A stretch of 64,000 nucleotides of DNA from Propionigenium maris DSM 9537 (GCF_027925155.1 NZ_BSDY01000010.1:1-64000), one strand, 5' to 3'; positions 26,695-35,419 are shown, numbered from the stretch's first letter. Notes: generated by a model from the sequence alone, not told the origin. Translations and numbers: made by a program.

Positions 26695-27387
26695 TTAGGA
26701 GTTCAGGATGAGCTCCTTGAGCTCCTCTAGGGACCTCACCTCATAGGTAGGAGTTATTCCCCTTGTATTTTCCTTGGCATTAGGGTTGTACCAGCAGGTG
26801 TCGATTCCGTAGTTGATCCCCCCCTGGATATCCGATACCAGGCTGTCACCGATCATGAGCACCGATGATTTATCTCTGTGGTTTATCCTCTCCATTGTTA
26901 GCTGAAAAATTTCCGGGTCCGGCTTAACAATATCAACCTCCTCGGAAACTATGATCTCCTCAAAGTGGTGACTTATAATAGACCCCCTTATCCTCTTATC
27001 CTGTACCTTGGAAAGACCGTTGGTGATTATTGCCATCCTCGTACTTCTGCTGAGCTCCTCTACTACCTCCTTGGCGTTGTCTAGAAGAAAGGATCCCTTT
27101 CCCAGGGATTCCATGTAGATATTGGCAAAGTCCATGTGGTCAAACTCCACTCCCAGCCTGTCAAAGTATCTTCTGAACCTCTCAGTTTTTAGCTTTTTAA
27201 GGGCAATTTTTCCCTCCTCCAGCTCCTTCCAGATCTTACCGTTTATCTCCTTGTAGTGGGAGAGATGGAAATCTCTCTTATAATCTATCCCTATCCTTCT
27301 CAGGGCGTCCTCTAGGGCAAACTCCTCTGTCCTCTTAAAGTCAAAGAGTGTGTCATCAGCATCAAATAATAGTACCTTATACTTCAT
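26695..27387 (-). CDS. yjjG: HAD hydrolase, YjjG-type pyrimidine 5'-nucleotidase
   Basis: Cytoplasmic phosphatase that cleans up noncanonical pyrimidine nucleotides. Motif I LFDADDTLFDF, motif II AIITNGLS, motif III lysine in IVKPDPEIF, motif IV MIGDSLVSDIQGG; the ALEDAL and FRRYF helices of the cap fit the YjjG group. It starts at the ATG four bases after GGAGG, just 11 bases beyond the stop of the preceding thioredoxin gene, so the two are co-transcribed. Substrate assignment is by family. Confidence 0.85.
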   Translation of the reverse strand: MKYKVLLFDADDTLFDFKRTEEFALEDALRRIGIDYKRDFHLSHYKEINGKIWKELEEGKIALKKLKTERFRRYFDRLGVEFDHMDFANIYMESLGKGSFLLDNAKEVVEELSRSTRMAIITNGLSKVQDKRIRGSIISHHFEEIIVSEEVDIVKPDPEIFQLTMERINHRDKSSVLMIGDSLVSDIQGGINYGIDTCWYNPNAKENTRGITPTYEVRSLEELKELILNS

Positions 27388-27398
27388 CCTACCTCCAT

Positions 27399-27833
27399 CT
27401 ATAGGTGGTTTGTGAGCCACCCCTTAAATTCTTCCTTGGGAAGCTTCCCTCTTATCTCATCTATCTTAACTCCATCCCTATAGAGAAAGATGGCGGGAAC
27501 CCCCATTACCTTGTGCTTCCTTGCAAGGAGTGCACTTTCCCTTGCATCTATCTTTACAAACTTAATCCTTCCCTTGAAGGTTTTAGCCAGCTCTATTAAC
27601 TCCTCACCGAGGGTTACACAGTGGGGTCAGGTATCTGCAGAGAAGATGACTCCCACAAGACCGGTCTCCTGGAGAACCTCCTTCTCAAAGTGAAGCTCCC
27701 CAATATTAAGTGGCGAGTCCAGGATAGTGAGTCTTTCCCTGCAGTGTCCACAGTTCAACTTTGAGTCTATATTCTTAAGGGCAATCCTATTTTTCTTACC
27801 GCACCTCCGGCATCTGATTATAGTAGTGTCCAT
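27399..27833 (-). CDS. Selenocysteine-type thioredoxin 2 (TGA inside)
   Basis: Thiol/selenol disulfide oxidoreductase of the TrxC kind. The N-terminus is a zinc ribbon (C8xxC11, C28xxC31). The thioredoxin fold follows, but where the active-site first cysteine (CxxC) should be there is an in-frame TGA (codon 69, 27629-27627), then P-H-C; the frame continues open for 75 codons with the rest of the fold, including the cis-proline loop GVPAIFLY, to TAG at 27399. Total 144 residues, as E. coli TrxC (139). A short stem-loop CCTC-GGT-GAGG starts about 16 bases after TGA, at the place of a bacterial SECIS. Coding continues precisely, so I infer selenocysteine. It is 11 bases upstream of yjjG. Confidence 0.88.
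27599..27629 (-). promoter_or_regulatory. Candidate bacterial SECIS element
   Basis: In the mRNA, TGA is followed about 13 bases later by AACCCTC-GGT-GAGG-A-GTT, which folds into a hairpin of seven pairs with a bulged A and a GGT apical loop. Bacterial SECIS elements place a stem-loop with a G-rich apical loop 16-37 bases after UGA. Confidence 0.6.
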
Positions 27834-27842
27834 AGTACCTCC

Positions 27843-28532
27843 TTACTTTAAGAGTAGTGTATACAGTCTCTTCTCCAGGTGAAGGATCTCCTCATCATAG
27901 AGGTTTCTCTCCTCCTTGGGAATATGGATGTCAATTGTATCTGCAATCCTCATGGGATCCTTCTCCATAACGTAGATGGTGTCAGCCATAAGGAGAGCCT
28001 CCCTGATATCGTGGCTGATAACTACCATGGTTTTTTTATACTCCTTTAGAGCGGTGTTGATCTCCTCTATAATCTTTAGCTTAAGGGAGAGGTCCATAGA
28101 TCTCAGAGCCTCATCCATAAGAAGGGTGTTGCTTCTGTGAAGAAAAGCCCTGGCTATGGAAAGCCTCTGCTTCTCTCCGCCGCTGAGATCCCTGGCCATG
28201 GAATCTCTCCGATGACTCAGGTGAAACTTTTTCAGAATATTCTCCAGGGCATTCCTATCTCTGCTCTCTCTATCCTGGACTAATTCCAGGTTCTCCCTTG
28301 CTGTGAGCCACGGGATGAGTCTGTCCTCCTGAAAGATATAACTCACCCTGTTGTCTATGGAGATCTCTCCCCTATAGTCTCTGTCGAGACCTGAGAGAAT
28401 ATTGAAGAGAGTTGTTTTTCCGCACCCGGAGGGTCCTAGGATTACAGAGGTTTTACCTGCTGTAAACTCTATACTGAAGTCTGAGATTATTTTCCTCTCA
28501 AAGGATTTAGAGAGGCCTCTTACCTGAATCAT
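27843..28532 (-). CDS. ABC importer ATPase (SsuB/TauB type)
   Basis: Peripheral ATPase of a small-solute importer. It has Walker A LGPSGCGKTTLF, Q-loop FQEDRLIPW, signature DLSGGEKQRLSIARA, a Walker B ending LLMDEALRSMD and the switch histidine in VISHDIREA. At 229 residues it is typical of nitrate/sulfonate/taurine-type systems. Its start overlaps the permease stop by four bases (ATGA). The four-gene block permease-ATPase-thioredoxin-phosphatase is tightly packed. Confidence 0.9.
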   Translation of the reverse strand: MIQVRGLSKSFERKIISDFSIEFTAGKTSVILGPSGCGKTTLFNILSGLDRDYRGEISIDNRVSYIFQEDRLIPWLTARENLELVQDRESRDRNALENILKKFHLSHRRDSMARDLSGGEKQRLSIARAFLHRSNTLLMDEALRSMDLSLKLKIIEEINTALKEYKKTMVVISHDIREALLMADTIYVMEKDPMRIADTIDIHIPKEERNLYDEEILHLEKRLYTLLLK

Positions 28533-29263
28533 AGATACCTCCTAAAGGTTTTTGACATAGCTGTGGAGATACTATCCTCCACTATATTTGTAAGGAGGAC
28601 CAGATAGATGGTCCATGCCAGAAGGGAAGCTGTATCTATATTCAGCCATGCATTGTTCATGCTGCTTCCCATTCCCTCTGGCAGCCTTCCCACAATCTCA
28701 GCGGTTACCAGCACCTTAAGGGCTGAGTTGGCTGAGATCTTCATACCTGCTCTCAGGTAGGGAAGGGCAGAGGGAAAGTATATCTTGGAAAAGGTATCCC
28801 TTCTGCTGAATTTATACACTCTGGCCATCTCAATTAACTTTTCATCGGTGGCTGTGAGTCCCTCATACATATTTATAGTGATGATGGGAAAGATAAAAAC
28901 CCACAGTACAAAGAAGGGAATAAACCCCGAGGAGAACCAGAGAAGGGCCAGGAGGATCCAGGATATTACAGGAGTGGCCTGAAGAGAGGTGATAACAGGC
29001 CATATTCCATTCCTTATCCCTCTATACCTAAAGGCTACGACTCCCATAAGAACTCCAGAGGTCACAGAAATAGTGTAGGAGGATATAAATCTTCCCAGGG
29101 TCTCCCAAGTTTCCATAAGCCCTCCCAGGGTGAGGATCTCATTCTTAAACACACCAGCTACCTCCACCGGTGATGGAAGGATGAGGCTGCCCACTCTGGC
29201 TGAGAGGAGGGCCCATACTCCCAGAAGAATGACATATGAGATCCTACCAGGCATAGAAGTCAT
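28529..29263 (-). CDS. ABC importer permease (SsuC/TauC type)
   Basis: Inner-membrane component of the same importer, about 6 spans. The EAA-like coupling loop lies near residues 140-165 (YKFSRRDTFSKIYFPSALPY). AGGTAGGGG precedes the start, and the first 20 bases overlap the substrate-binding protein gene in another frame. Solute unknown; family members carry sulfonates, nitrate, thiamine precursors or similar anions. Confidence 0.88.
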   Translation of the reverse strand: MTSMPGRISYVILLGVWALLSARVGSLILPSPVEVAGVFKNEILTLGGLMETWETLGRFISSYTISVTSGVLMGVVAFRYRGIRNGIWPVITSLQATPVISWILLALLWFSSGFIPFFVLWVFIFPIITINMYEGLTATDEKLIEMARVYKFSRRDTFSKIYFPSALPYLRAGMKISANSALKVLVTAEIVGRLPEGMGSSMNNAWLNIDTASLLAWTIYLVLLTNIVEDSISTAMSKTFRRYL

Positions 29264-30071
29264 CCCCTACCTCTATATTCAGCTTCTTCAGGTAGTTGTC
29301 CATACTCTTCCTGTCCCTTTCAAAGGTTAGGTTCATATACTCCAGAGAACTTTTGAACTCCTCTACACTCATCTTAAGGTTGAATTCATCGATGGCTCTC
29401 TCTATATCCTCTGTGGAGATGGATTCTAGAGCTTCTTTATATCCCTCTATGAATTCTATTACCTCCTTCTCCTTGGTCTCCAGGGAGCTTCCCAGGACAA
29501 ATATTCCCACCTGGGGGATGGCCTCTCCCGGCCACAGATCCTTTAGTTCCTCTACCCTCTGAATATTTGGATTCTTGGCAAGAACCATAGTTGCCAGGGG
29601 TTCAGGAAGGATAGCGTTCTGAATTCTTCCTGTGATAAGAAGCTTGGCTATCTCTGGGGAGGATCTGTAGAGGATATCCGCCTCTATACCCCTCTCCTCC
29701 ATGATGGTTCTTGTGATTACATCGGGAGATGACCCCTGTCCCCCTATATAGAGCTTTTTACTTTCCAGCTCTCCAAGATCCTCTGCCTCAGAGGAGAGGA
29801 GAGAGAGAAGCCCCTCACTGGTAGCCCCAAGAAATTTTATGTCAGCTCCCTTGTTGTAGAGCTTGGCTCCTACATTAACTGGGAGGATGTAGATATCACC
29901 CCTTCCCCTTACTATGGCAGGGATTCCCTCTGTGGAAACATCCTGATAGAGGGTGAGGTCGATATCCATTCCCAGCAGTGGTATGCTGGGAGGGGCTTTT
30001 GGGGCAGCCACCTGAATAGCCCAGATGTTAAGCTGCAGAAAGGTAAAGGTTAGAAGTATTATCTTTTTCAT
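29244..30071 (-). CDS. Periplasmic substrate-binding protein of an SsuA/NMT1-like importer
   Basis: A 275-residue protein with a signal peptide (KKIILLTFTFLQLNIWA, residues 2-18) but no lipobox cysteine, so it is a free periplasmic protein in a Gram-negative cell. Fold hallmarks of the NMT1/SsuA group are VAAPKAPPSIPLLG, the IVRGRGDIYILP strand-turn and the hinge TGRIQNAILPEPLATMV. It heads the importer genes after a hairpin downstream of the histidine kinase. Substrate cannot be told. Confidence 0.82.
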   Translation of the reverse strand: MKKIILLTFTFLQLNIWAIQVAAPKAPPSIPLLGMDIDLTLYQDVSTEGIPAIVRGRGDIYILPVNVGAKLYNKGADIKFLGATSEGLLSLLSSEAEDLGELESKKLYIGGQGSSPDVITRTIMEERGIEADILYRSSPEIAKLLITGRIQNAILPEPLATMVLAKNPNIQRVEELKDLWPGEAIPQVGIFVLGSSLETKEKEVIEFIEGYKEALESISTEDIERAIDEFNLKMSVEEFKSSLEYMNLTFERDRKSMDNYLKKLNIEVGDDFYAW

Positions 30072-30085
30072 AGTATGCCCCCTCT

Positions 30086-30108
30086 TAGGGACAGGTATTC
30101 TGTCCCGG
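30086..30108 (-). promoter_or_regulatory. Hairpin between histidine kinase and importer genes
   Basis: GGGACAG/CTGTCCC, seven perfect pairs around GTATT, lies in the 39-base gap. There is no T-run after it on the minus strand, so it is not a normal terminator; it could limit read-through or protect the mRNA end. Confidence 0.5.
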
Positions 30109-30110
30109 TT

Positions 30111-31505
30111 CTATTTTTTAAGGGTAAAGTAGAACTCTACACCCTCGTCTAAGTTTTTTACACCATAATCTGAATCGTGCTTCTCCAGTATCTTGGCGAC
30201 TATGGAGAGACCAAGGCCGGTGCCTCCATACTTTCTGTTACGTGATTCCTCTATCTTAAAGAAGGGCTTCCAGATGGCTTCCAGCTTCTCTTGGGGAATC
30301 CTTTCACCGTTGTTTCTTACTACTACCCTTACTCTGTCTCCCTCCTGTATTCCCTCGAGATCGATCCTTCCCTCTACAGGGACAAAGTTCACTGCGTTAC
30401 TGATAAAGTTTTCCAGCACCCTCTCTATGAGTTTTATATCTCCTAGAACTGTGAGGTTATCTATCCGGAAGTTAACATTAACCTTCTTTTCTACAAAGTC
30501 CATTCTGAACTTGGAGAGAACCTTCTTTCCCAGCTCGGTGAGGTCAAAGGCTTCTATCTGGGGCTTCTTATACCCTGCATCTATCTCTGAGAAGTAGAGA
30601 AGCTCCTTGATTATCCTCTCCATGTTCTCCACTTCCTCCACTATAGTGGCACAGTAATCCCCTATCTCCTCTGGCTCAGCTACCCCCTCTGTTATCCCTT
30701 CAGCATATACCTTCATAATAGTCAGGGGAGTCTTCAGCTCGTGGTTAACACTGGAGATGAAGCTCTTTCTCATCTCCTCCAGCTTCTTCTCCTCTATGAG
30801 GTCTGCATGGAGTTCCCTGTTGGATGCCTTGAGGTTTTCAATGGCCTCCTCCAGCTTCCTGGACATGAGGTTGATGCTCTCTCCCAGACTCTCGATTTCA
30901 TTTCCCGTATGGAGTTCGATCTTCTCGCTGAAGTCCAGCTCGGAGAGGCTCTTGGCCTTTTTATCCAGTTCGATTATAGGTATACTTACCCTTCTGGAGA
31001 AGATATAGGATATAACCAGTGAGAGAAGGGCCATGATTATAAAGCTGTAGAGGTAGAAGCTCATACTTACCTTTACCGCGTCCTCTACCGAGGATACAGG
31101 GGTGGTGATAATGAGGTAAAGGTTTCCTGTGATCCTGGTTATATTCATAAGAAGGCTTATCCCCTGTCCCTTCTGATAGGTGATCTGTCGGCTCTCTCCC
31201 AGCTTTATACCGTCCCAGTAGGTGTTGTCCAGGGCTCCTCTGATGTCCTCGTCCAGCTTGTAGCTGTATTTGTTGTCCTTATCAAAGAAGTAGATCTCCA
31301 CGTTCTTTTCCCTCTTTATTCTGGGGATATCCCCCTGTCCCGATCCTTGGGTAAGGGAGTAGGAGATCCTGTCAAGCTCCTTCCACTTCATCTTGATGGA
31401 GTAGCTGTCAAGAAGGGTCACGTTTAGGAGGTATATAATGATAATGGGAGCCAGAGCTACCACAATCATATACTTAAATATATCTGTACTCAGCTTTGTC
31501 TTCAT
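30111..31505 (-). CDS. Sensor histidine kinase
   Basis: Membrane receptor of a two-component system. Spans at about residues 12-32 and 150-170 enclose a ~115-residue periplasmic sensor; HAMP at about 171-223, HisKA with SSVNHELKTPLT (phosphorylated His at residue 255), and HATPase_c with the N box ENFISNAVNF, G1 VVRNNGERI and G2 KYGGTGLGLSIV. The start directly follows the stop of the response-regulator gene. The importer genes lie just downstream, so the pair may regulate uptake; this is inference. Confidence 0.93.
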   Translation of the reverse strand: MKTKLSTDIFKYMIVVALAPIIIIYLLNVTLLDSYSIKMKWKELDRISYSLTQGSGQGDIPRIKREKNVEIYFFDKDNKYSYKLDEDIRGALDNTYWDGIKLGESRQITYQKGQGISLLMNITRITGNLYLIITTPVSSVEDAVKVSMSFYLYSFIIMALLSLVISYIFSRRVSIPIIELDKKAKSLSELDFSEKIELHTGNEIESLGESINLMSRKLEEAIENLKASNRELHADLIEEKKLEEMRKSFISSVNHELKTPLTIMKVYAEGITEGVAEPEEIGDYCATIVEEVENMERIIKELLYFSEIDAGYKKPQIEAFDLTELGKKVLSKFRMDFVEKKVNVNFRIDNLTVLGDIKLIERVLENFISNAVNFVPVEGRIDLEGIQEGDRVRVVVRNNGERIPQEKLEAIWKPFFKIEESRNRKYGGTGLGLSIVAKILEKHDSDYGVKNLDEGVEFYFTLKK

Positions 31506-32165
31506 CTACTCACCCTCAAATCTATACCCGATACCCCTAACAGTCTTTATATACCTGTTATCCAACTTCTTTCTCAGCTGCTTCACATGGGTGTCCACAG
31601 TTCTCAGGTCCCCGTAGTAGTCGTAACCCCATATTTGGTTGAGGAACCTCTCCCTTGTAATGGCAGTGTCCTTGTTCTTAACCATAAAGAGGAGCATCTC
31701 ATACTCCTTTGGAGTGAGGTCCAGTATCTCCCCCTTGTAGGTTATCCTGTGACTCTTCTCATCGATGTGGATATCCCCTATGATGAGGCCACCTCCGTCT
31801 CCCCCGGATTTCCTCTTTAGGAGGGATTTGATCCTTGCCAGAAGGATCTTCAGACTAAAGGGCTTTGTGACATACTCGTCGGCTCCCAGATCGAAACCAA
31901 AGAGCTCATCGTCCTCTGTACTCCTTGCAGTAAGCATGATGATGGGCAGATCCGATTCCTTCCTTATCATCCTGCACAGGGTCCAGCCGTCGATTTTTGG
32001 CATCATTACGTCTAAAACTGCCAGGTCAAAGTTCCCGGTTTCAAAGGCTGTAAGCCCCTCTTCACCGTCGGCAGCTTCAGTGACCTTGTACCCCTCCTTT
32101 ACAAGATAGTTTTTTATTATTTTTCTCATTTTATCTTCATCTTCAACTAATAATATTTCTTTCAT
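31506..32165 (-). CDS. OmpR-family response regulator
   Basis: Two-component DNA-binding regulator. The receiver domain has acid residues LLVEDED, phosphorylation Asp at residue 52 (AVLDVMMPKIDGW), Thr in LTARS and Lys in VTKPFS. The winged helix C-terminal domain has LTPKEYEMLLFM and DTHVKQLRKKLD. The ATG chosen has GGAGG upstream; the frame continues 17 codons further without a ribosome site. A consensus promoter lies just ahead (32188-32216). It is the first gene of the long leftward unit. Confidence 0.95.
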   Translation of the reverse strand: MKEILLVEDEDKMRKIIKNYLVKEGYKVTEAADGEEGLTAFETGNFDLAVLDVMMPKIDGWTLCRMIRKESDLPIIMLTARSTEDDELFGFDLGADEYVTKPFSLKILLARIKSLLKRKSGGDGGGLIIGDIHIDEKSHRITYKGEILDLTPKEYEMLLFMVKNKDTAITRERFLNQIWGYDYYGDLRTVDTHVKQLRKKLDNRYIKTVRGIGYRFEGE

Positions 32166-32187
32166 ATGGCCTCCTATTTTCCTAATA

Positions 32188-32216
32188 ATTATATAATAGA
32201 ATGAAACCTCTTGCAA
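32188..32216 (-). promoter_or_regulatory. Promoter of the two-component/importer operon
   Basis: On the minus strand TTGCAA and TATAAT are separated by 17 bases, about 15 bases before the response-regulator ATG. Confidence 0.8.
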
Positions 32217-32373
32217 AACTTCTTTACAGAATATGTAAATAATTTTAAAACTTTATTTTTGTTTACTTTTAAATCCTTGTGAAATTAGAGTAAAAACTAT
32301 AAAAAATTACAATAGATAGAAAATCCCAGATCTTTCAAGTATAATAGAAAAAAATCCAGGAGGTATTTAATAG

Positions 32374-33519
32374 ATGAAATTTTCAAAAAAGGAACTTTTA
32401 TATATGAACATCTCCTTTTTTATATTTTCACTCATCCTTATGGGAGCCCTTCTTACCCTTGAGAAAAGCTACCTCGATGAAACTCTTGAAAGGTCCAACC
32501 TTCAGATGGAGAGCATCCTTCCCAAGGACTATCACTACAGATTCCACCTGCCCGCAGGGATCTCCAAGGTGGAGTACAGAAGTCTGTTGGCAGAGGTAAG
32601 AAAGTACTGCACCATAAAGAAGGTCGATCTCTTCTGGATTCTGGAGGTAAGGGATAAAAAGCTTGTAAAATCCATGTGGCTTCCAAAATCAGACTTTGAA
32701 AAGCTCAATCCCTATACCAGTCTCTACTCCAGGGAGGTGGAGAATGAGAGACTTCTGAATATGAGTATGGACCTTGTAGCCTCAAGGAAGATAGGTTCAC
32801 GGAATGAGGGCTATATCCTTGTGGAGGGGGAAAAATATATTGTGAACCTGACCTACAACAGGGATTACTTTGGCAATGAGTATATCCTGGGAGTAGGGCG
32901 ATCCTTCAAGAGATTTCTTTTAAAGGGTATTCGAAGAACTCTCCGTACCTTTGCAGTGGTCCTTGCTGTTGTTGCACTGAGCGGAGCAGGAACTGTTCTT
33001 CTTATGAAGAGGGTAAAGGAGAAGGAGATCCTCTCTGCAAGGGACGAGCTTACAGGTTTCTATACCAGAAGGTACCTCAAGGTAATCGAGGAAAGGATCA
33101 GAAGATCGGGGAGAAGCTGCTGGGGATTTATATATACCGATCTGGATAACCTGAAGGTTGTAAATGATCGTCTGGGTCATGAAGCAGGAGACAGGTACAT
33201 ACTCTCCTTTACCCGTCTCTTGAGTACCTCCTTCAGAAGGGATGAGGACTACCTGGTCAGGATGGGAGGAGATGAGTTCCTTGTGGTAACCCTCCTGAAG
33301 AACAGGGAGGAGCTCTCCCTTCTCACCAAAAGACTCAAGGGTAGAAAGTCCAGGGAGCTCATGTTCTCCCTGGGAGCAGCATATATTAAGCCAGAGGAGG
33401 CCTCTACCTTTACCTTTGACCATCTTCTAACTGTGGCAGATAAAAAGATGTATGAGGATAAGAAAGGAAACAGGAATAAGGCCTTTAGGCTCTGTCCTGC
33501 AACTCTTAAAAACACTTAA
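32374..33519 (+). CDS. Membrane diguanylate cyclase (GGDEF)
   Basis: Makes the second messenger cyclic di-GMP. Two spans, residues about 11-28 and 192-210, flank a ~160-residue extracytoplasmic sensor. The C-terminal GGDEF domain has DELTGFYTRRYL, DLDNLKVVND and the intact active site MGGDEF (298-302), with the inhibitory RxxD site (289-292) five residues before it. There is no EAL domain. It is divergent from the response-regulator operon across 200 bases; a terminator follows directly. Confidence 0.93.
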   Translation: MKFSKKELLYMNISFFIFSLILMGALLTLEKSYLDETLERSNLQMESILPKDYHYRFHLPAGISKVEYRSLLAEVRKYCTIKKVDLFWILEVRDKKLVKSMWLPKSDFEKLNPYTSLYSREVENERLLNMSMDLVASRKIGSRNEGYILVEGEKYIVNLTYNRDYFGNEYILGVGRSFKRFLLKGIRRTLRTFAVVLAVVALSGAGTVLLMKRVKEKEILSARDELTGFYTRRYLKVIEERIRRSGRSCWGFIYTDLDNLKVVNDRLGHEAGDRYILSFTRLLSTSFRRDEDYLVRMGGDEFLVVTLLKNREELSLLTKRLKGRKSRELMFSLGAAYIKPEEASTFTFDHLLTVADKKMYEDKKGNRNKAFRLCPATLKNT

Positions 33520-33520
33520 A

Positions 33521-33547
33521 GGGAGCTCTAATAAAGGCTCCCTTTTT
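33521..33547 (+). terminator. Terminator of the GGDEF gene
   Basis: GGGAGC/GCTCCC stem followed by five Ts; the opposite strand also has an A-run, so it may serve both sides. Confidence 0.75.
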
Positions 33548-33548
33548 G

Positions 33549-33962
33549 TTAGTTTAAAGCTGAGTGGATCCTTAAACTACGATATGCAATTCTTCCCTTT
33601 AACCTTCCGATCTCGTTTGTTATCTCCTCCAGCTCATCCAAGCTTCTTGGTAGTTTTGCCCACTCATCTGCCCTTTCCTGAAGAAGAGCCAGATCCCCAT
33701 AGAGCTGTTCCAACTCAGGGTCTCCCAGTTCCCTTACCTCATCTATGACACAGATACCCTCTATATTCTTCTCATAGGCAGACTGAAGGTCATCCATCTC
33801 CTCTCCCGACTGAATAATCTCTGCAGCGGAATTATTTTCAGTTACTTCTGCAACCTCTACCATGGTTCCCTCCTGGGAAGGAGTCTTTCTAACCTCCTCC
33901 TTCTTCCCACCACATGCAGTTAGCGAAGCTATTGCCAGTAGTATAAATAATGCTTTCTTCAT
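33549..33962 (-). CDS. Lipoprotein of unknown function
   Basis: A 137-residue lipoprotein: signal peptide with lipobox SLTAC (Cys17) and a Gly-Gly sorting-neutral start (CGGKKEE). The mature part is acidic, with two helical stretches (EEMDDLQSAYEKN; ELEQLYGDLALLQERADEW) that could form a coiled coil. It lies 15 bases downstream of a second small secreted gene with similar helical content. Confidence 0.7.
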   Translation of the reverse strand: MKKALFILLAIASLTACGGKKEEVRKTPSQEGTMVEVAEVTENNSAAEIIQSGEEMDDLQSAYEKNIEGICVIDEVRELGDPELEQLYGDLALLQERADEWAKLPRSLDELEEITNEIGRLKGRIAYRSLRIHSALN

Positions 33963-33977
33963 CGTAAACCTCCCTAA

Positions 33978-34277
33978 TTAATTTCTAGATAATATAATGT
34001 ACTCCAGCTCACCCTTAAGCTCTCCGCCTTCCAAAGTTAGTCTCTGTATCTCATCCCAGTTCTTGTCTTCCCTGTTGTACTCCTCTTGGAGCAGGTTTTC
34101 ATTTTCACTTATCCTCTGGATGATATCCTTTACCTCATTTTGAGGATCGGAGTCATATCTTTCAACAATCTTTGGGGTACATACAGGGATATCGCTGCTA
34201 AGGTTGAGATCTCCCCCTGCAAAGGCTACGCTACCCAACATTAAAGCTCCGATAAATAGTATTCTCTTTTTACTCAT
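33978..34277 (-). CDS. Small secreted helical protein
   Basis: A signal peptide (residues 1-20, SVAFA) is followed by ~79 acidic residues with a long helix-prone stretch (VKDIIQRISENENLLQ...). It has one Cys. It is co-oriented with, and probably in an operon with, the lipoprotein that follows. Envelope-associated function is guessed only. Confidence 0.65.
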   Translation of the reverse strand: MSKKRILFIGALMLGSVAFAGGDLNLSSDIPVCTPKIVERYDSDPQNEVKDIIQRISENENLLQEEYNREDKNWDEIQRLTLEGGELKGELEYIILSRN

Positions 34278-34423
34278 AACTTTGCCTCCTTCACTTGTAT
34301 ATGGGGATAGAATACTCCTCCAGTGTGATGGAAGTTTGATGTTTTTTTAAGGTTTTAGCTTTTTATTTGTAAAATCTCTCTTTTTCTTATAGAATATAGG
34401 CAAGAGAACTAGGAGGATAGATT

Positions 34424-35275
34424 ATGAGATGGATAGTTAGCGTATTTTTGCTGGTAATGACTGGATGCATGAGCCTTACCCCAGAAAGAGGGGAGAAGGA
34501 TGAGACGAAGAAGAGGATAGAAACCCAACAAGTAGAGATGGATAAAAAATTAAAGCTGGATAACAGCTACAAGATAGATGGAAGATATATTTATTTTTAC
34601 TCGCCCCAAAAGAAGCTGGTAAAAAATATAGATGTTCTTACAAGAAATGAGTTTTACTTTGATGAGGATGAAAGGCTTATAGAGAAGAGGTACCACCCAA
34701 AGAGGGAGGTTAAGAGTCTGGGAAGGGGAATGGCCTTCCAGGAGAATGAGAACTACTACAACACCCTGGCTCTTCTTACAAGGAGTGAGGTATGGATGTA
34801 CGGTATATACAACAACTCGGTAACCTATACCTACGATAAACTTCTGAGGCTCACTGAAGAGGTGTATAGAGATGCCAAGGACAAAGTATACACTATTAAG
34901 AAGTACTCCTATAAGGACAGCTTCTATATAGATAAGGTCTCTACCTACGATGGAAACAATAAGCTTGTAGAGGTAGAGGAGTACAGCTACAACAGGGGAA
35001 GGATAACTAAGGTAGTCTATAGAGATGGCAATGGAAAGGTGAAGAGACAGGAAAAGTATACCTACCAGGGAGACAGGGTGGCAGAGAAGTCCTATGGAAC
35101 CACTGTGGAGAAGTATATCTACGAGGGAGATCTCCTTGTGAAGATGGAGGAGTATGAAAATCAGGTTTTAAAGGCATATGATGAGCTAACCTATGATAAG
35201 AGCGGAAGAGTTGTGAAGAGGGATACCTTTACCAGTGAGGGTGTTCTTACCATGAGAAATGAATACAGATATTAA
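34424..35275 (+). CDS. Lipoprotein with YD-like tandem repeats
   Basis: Signal peptide with lipobox VMTGC (Cys15). The mature ~270 residues are built from ~20-25-residue tandem units of beta hairpins with recurring Y-x-Y-D/KYTY motifs and RVVKRDTF-type charges, resembling the RHS/YD-type beta repeats and Fusobacterial small lipoproteins of unknown role. A surface or periplasmic function is likely; no enzyme motif is present. An intrinsic terminator follows. Confidence 0.7.
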   Translation: MRWIVSVFLLVMTGCMSLTPERGEKDETKKRIETQQVEMDKKLKLDNSYKIDGRYIYFYSPQKKLVKNIDVLTRNEFYFDEDERLIEKRYHPKREVKSLGRGMAFQENENYYNTLALLTRSEVWMYGIYNNSVTYTYDKLLRLTEEVYRDAKDKVYTIKKYSYKDSFYIDKVSTYDGNNKLVEVEEYSYNRGRITKVVYRDGNGKVKRQEKYTYQGDRVAEKSYGTTVEKYIYEGDLLVKMEEYENQVLKAYDELTYDKSGRVVKRDTFTSEGVLTMRNEYRY

Positions 35276-35277
35276 AT

Positions 35278-35308
35278 AAAATAGGTGTGCCTTTAAGCAC
35301 ACCTATTT
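35278..35308 (+). terminator. Terminator of the YD-repeat lipoprotein gene
   Basis: AATAGGTGTGC/GCACACCTATT, 11 perfect pairs around CTTTAA, then TATATTTTTTG. Confidence 0.85.
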
Positions 35309-35419
35309 ATATTTTTTGATTTAGGAAAGTGGAGAAAAGCTTTTAGTTTAGAAATTGGAAAGAATGGTTTTAAAAGCTCAGATTACTTCTAACTTTTTTT
35401 AGACCCCTGTTTATTGTGT

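Noticed and set aside
27627-27833. A complete 68-residue protein ending at TGA
   Set aside because: The frame continues with the rest of the thioredoxin fold, so TGA is better read as selenocysteine or a broken codon.
32920-33423. 167-codon minus-strand frame opposite the GGDEF gene
   Set aside because: Antisense to the GGDEF domain, no ribosome site.
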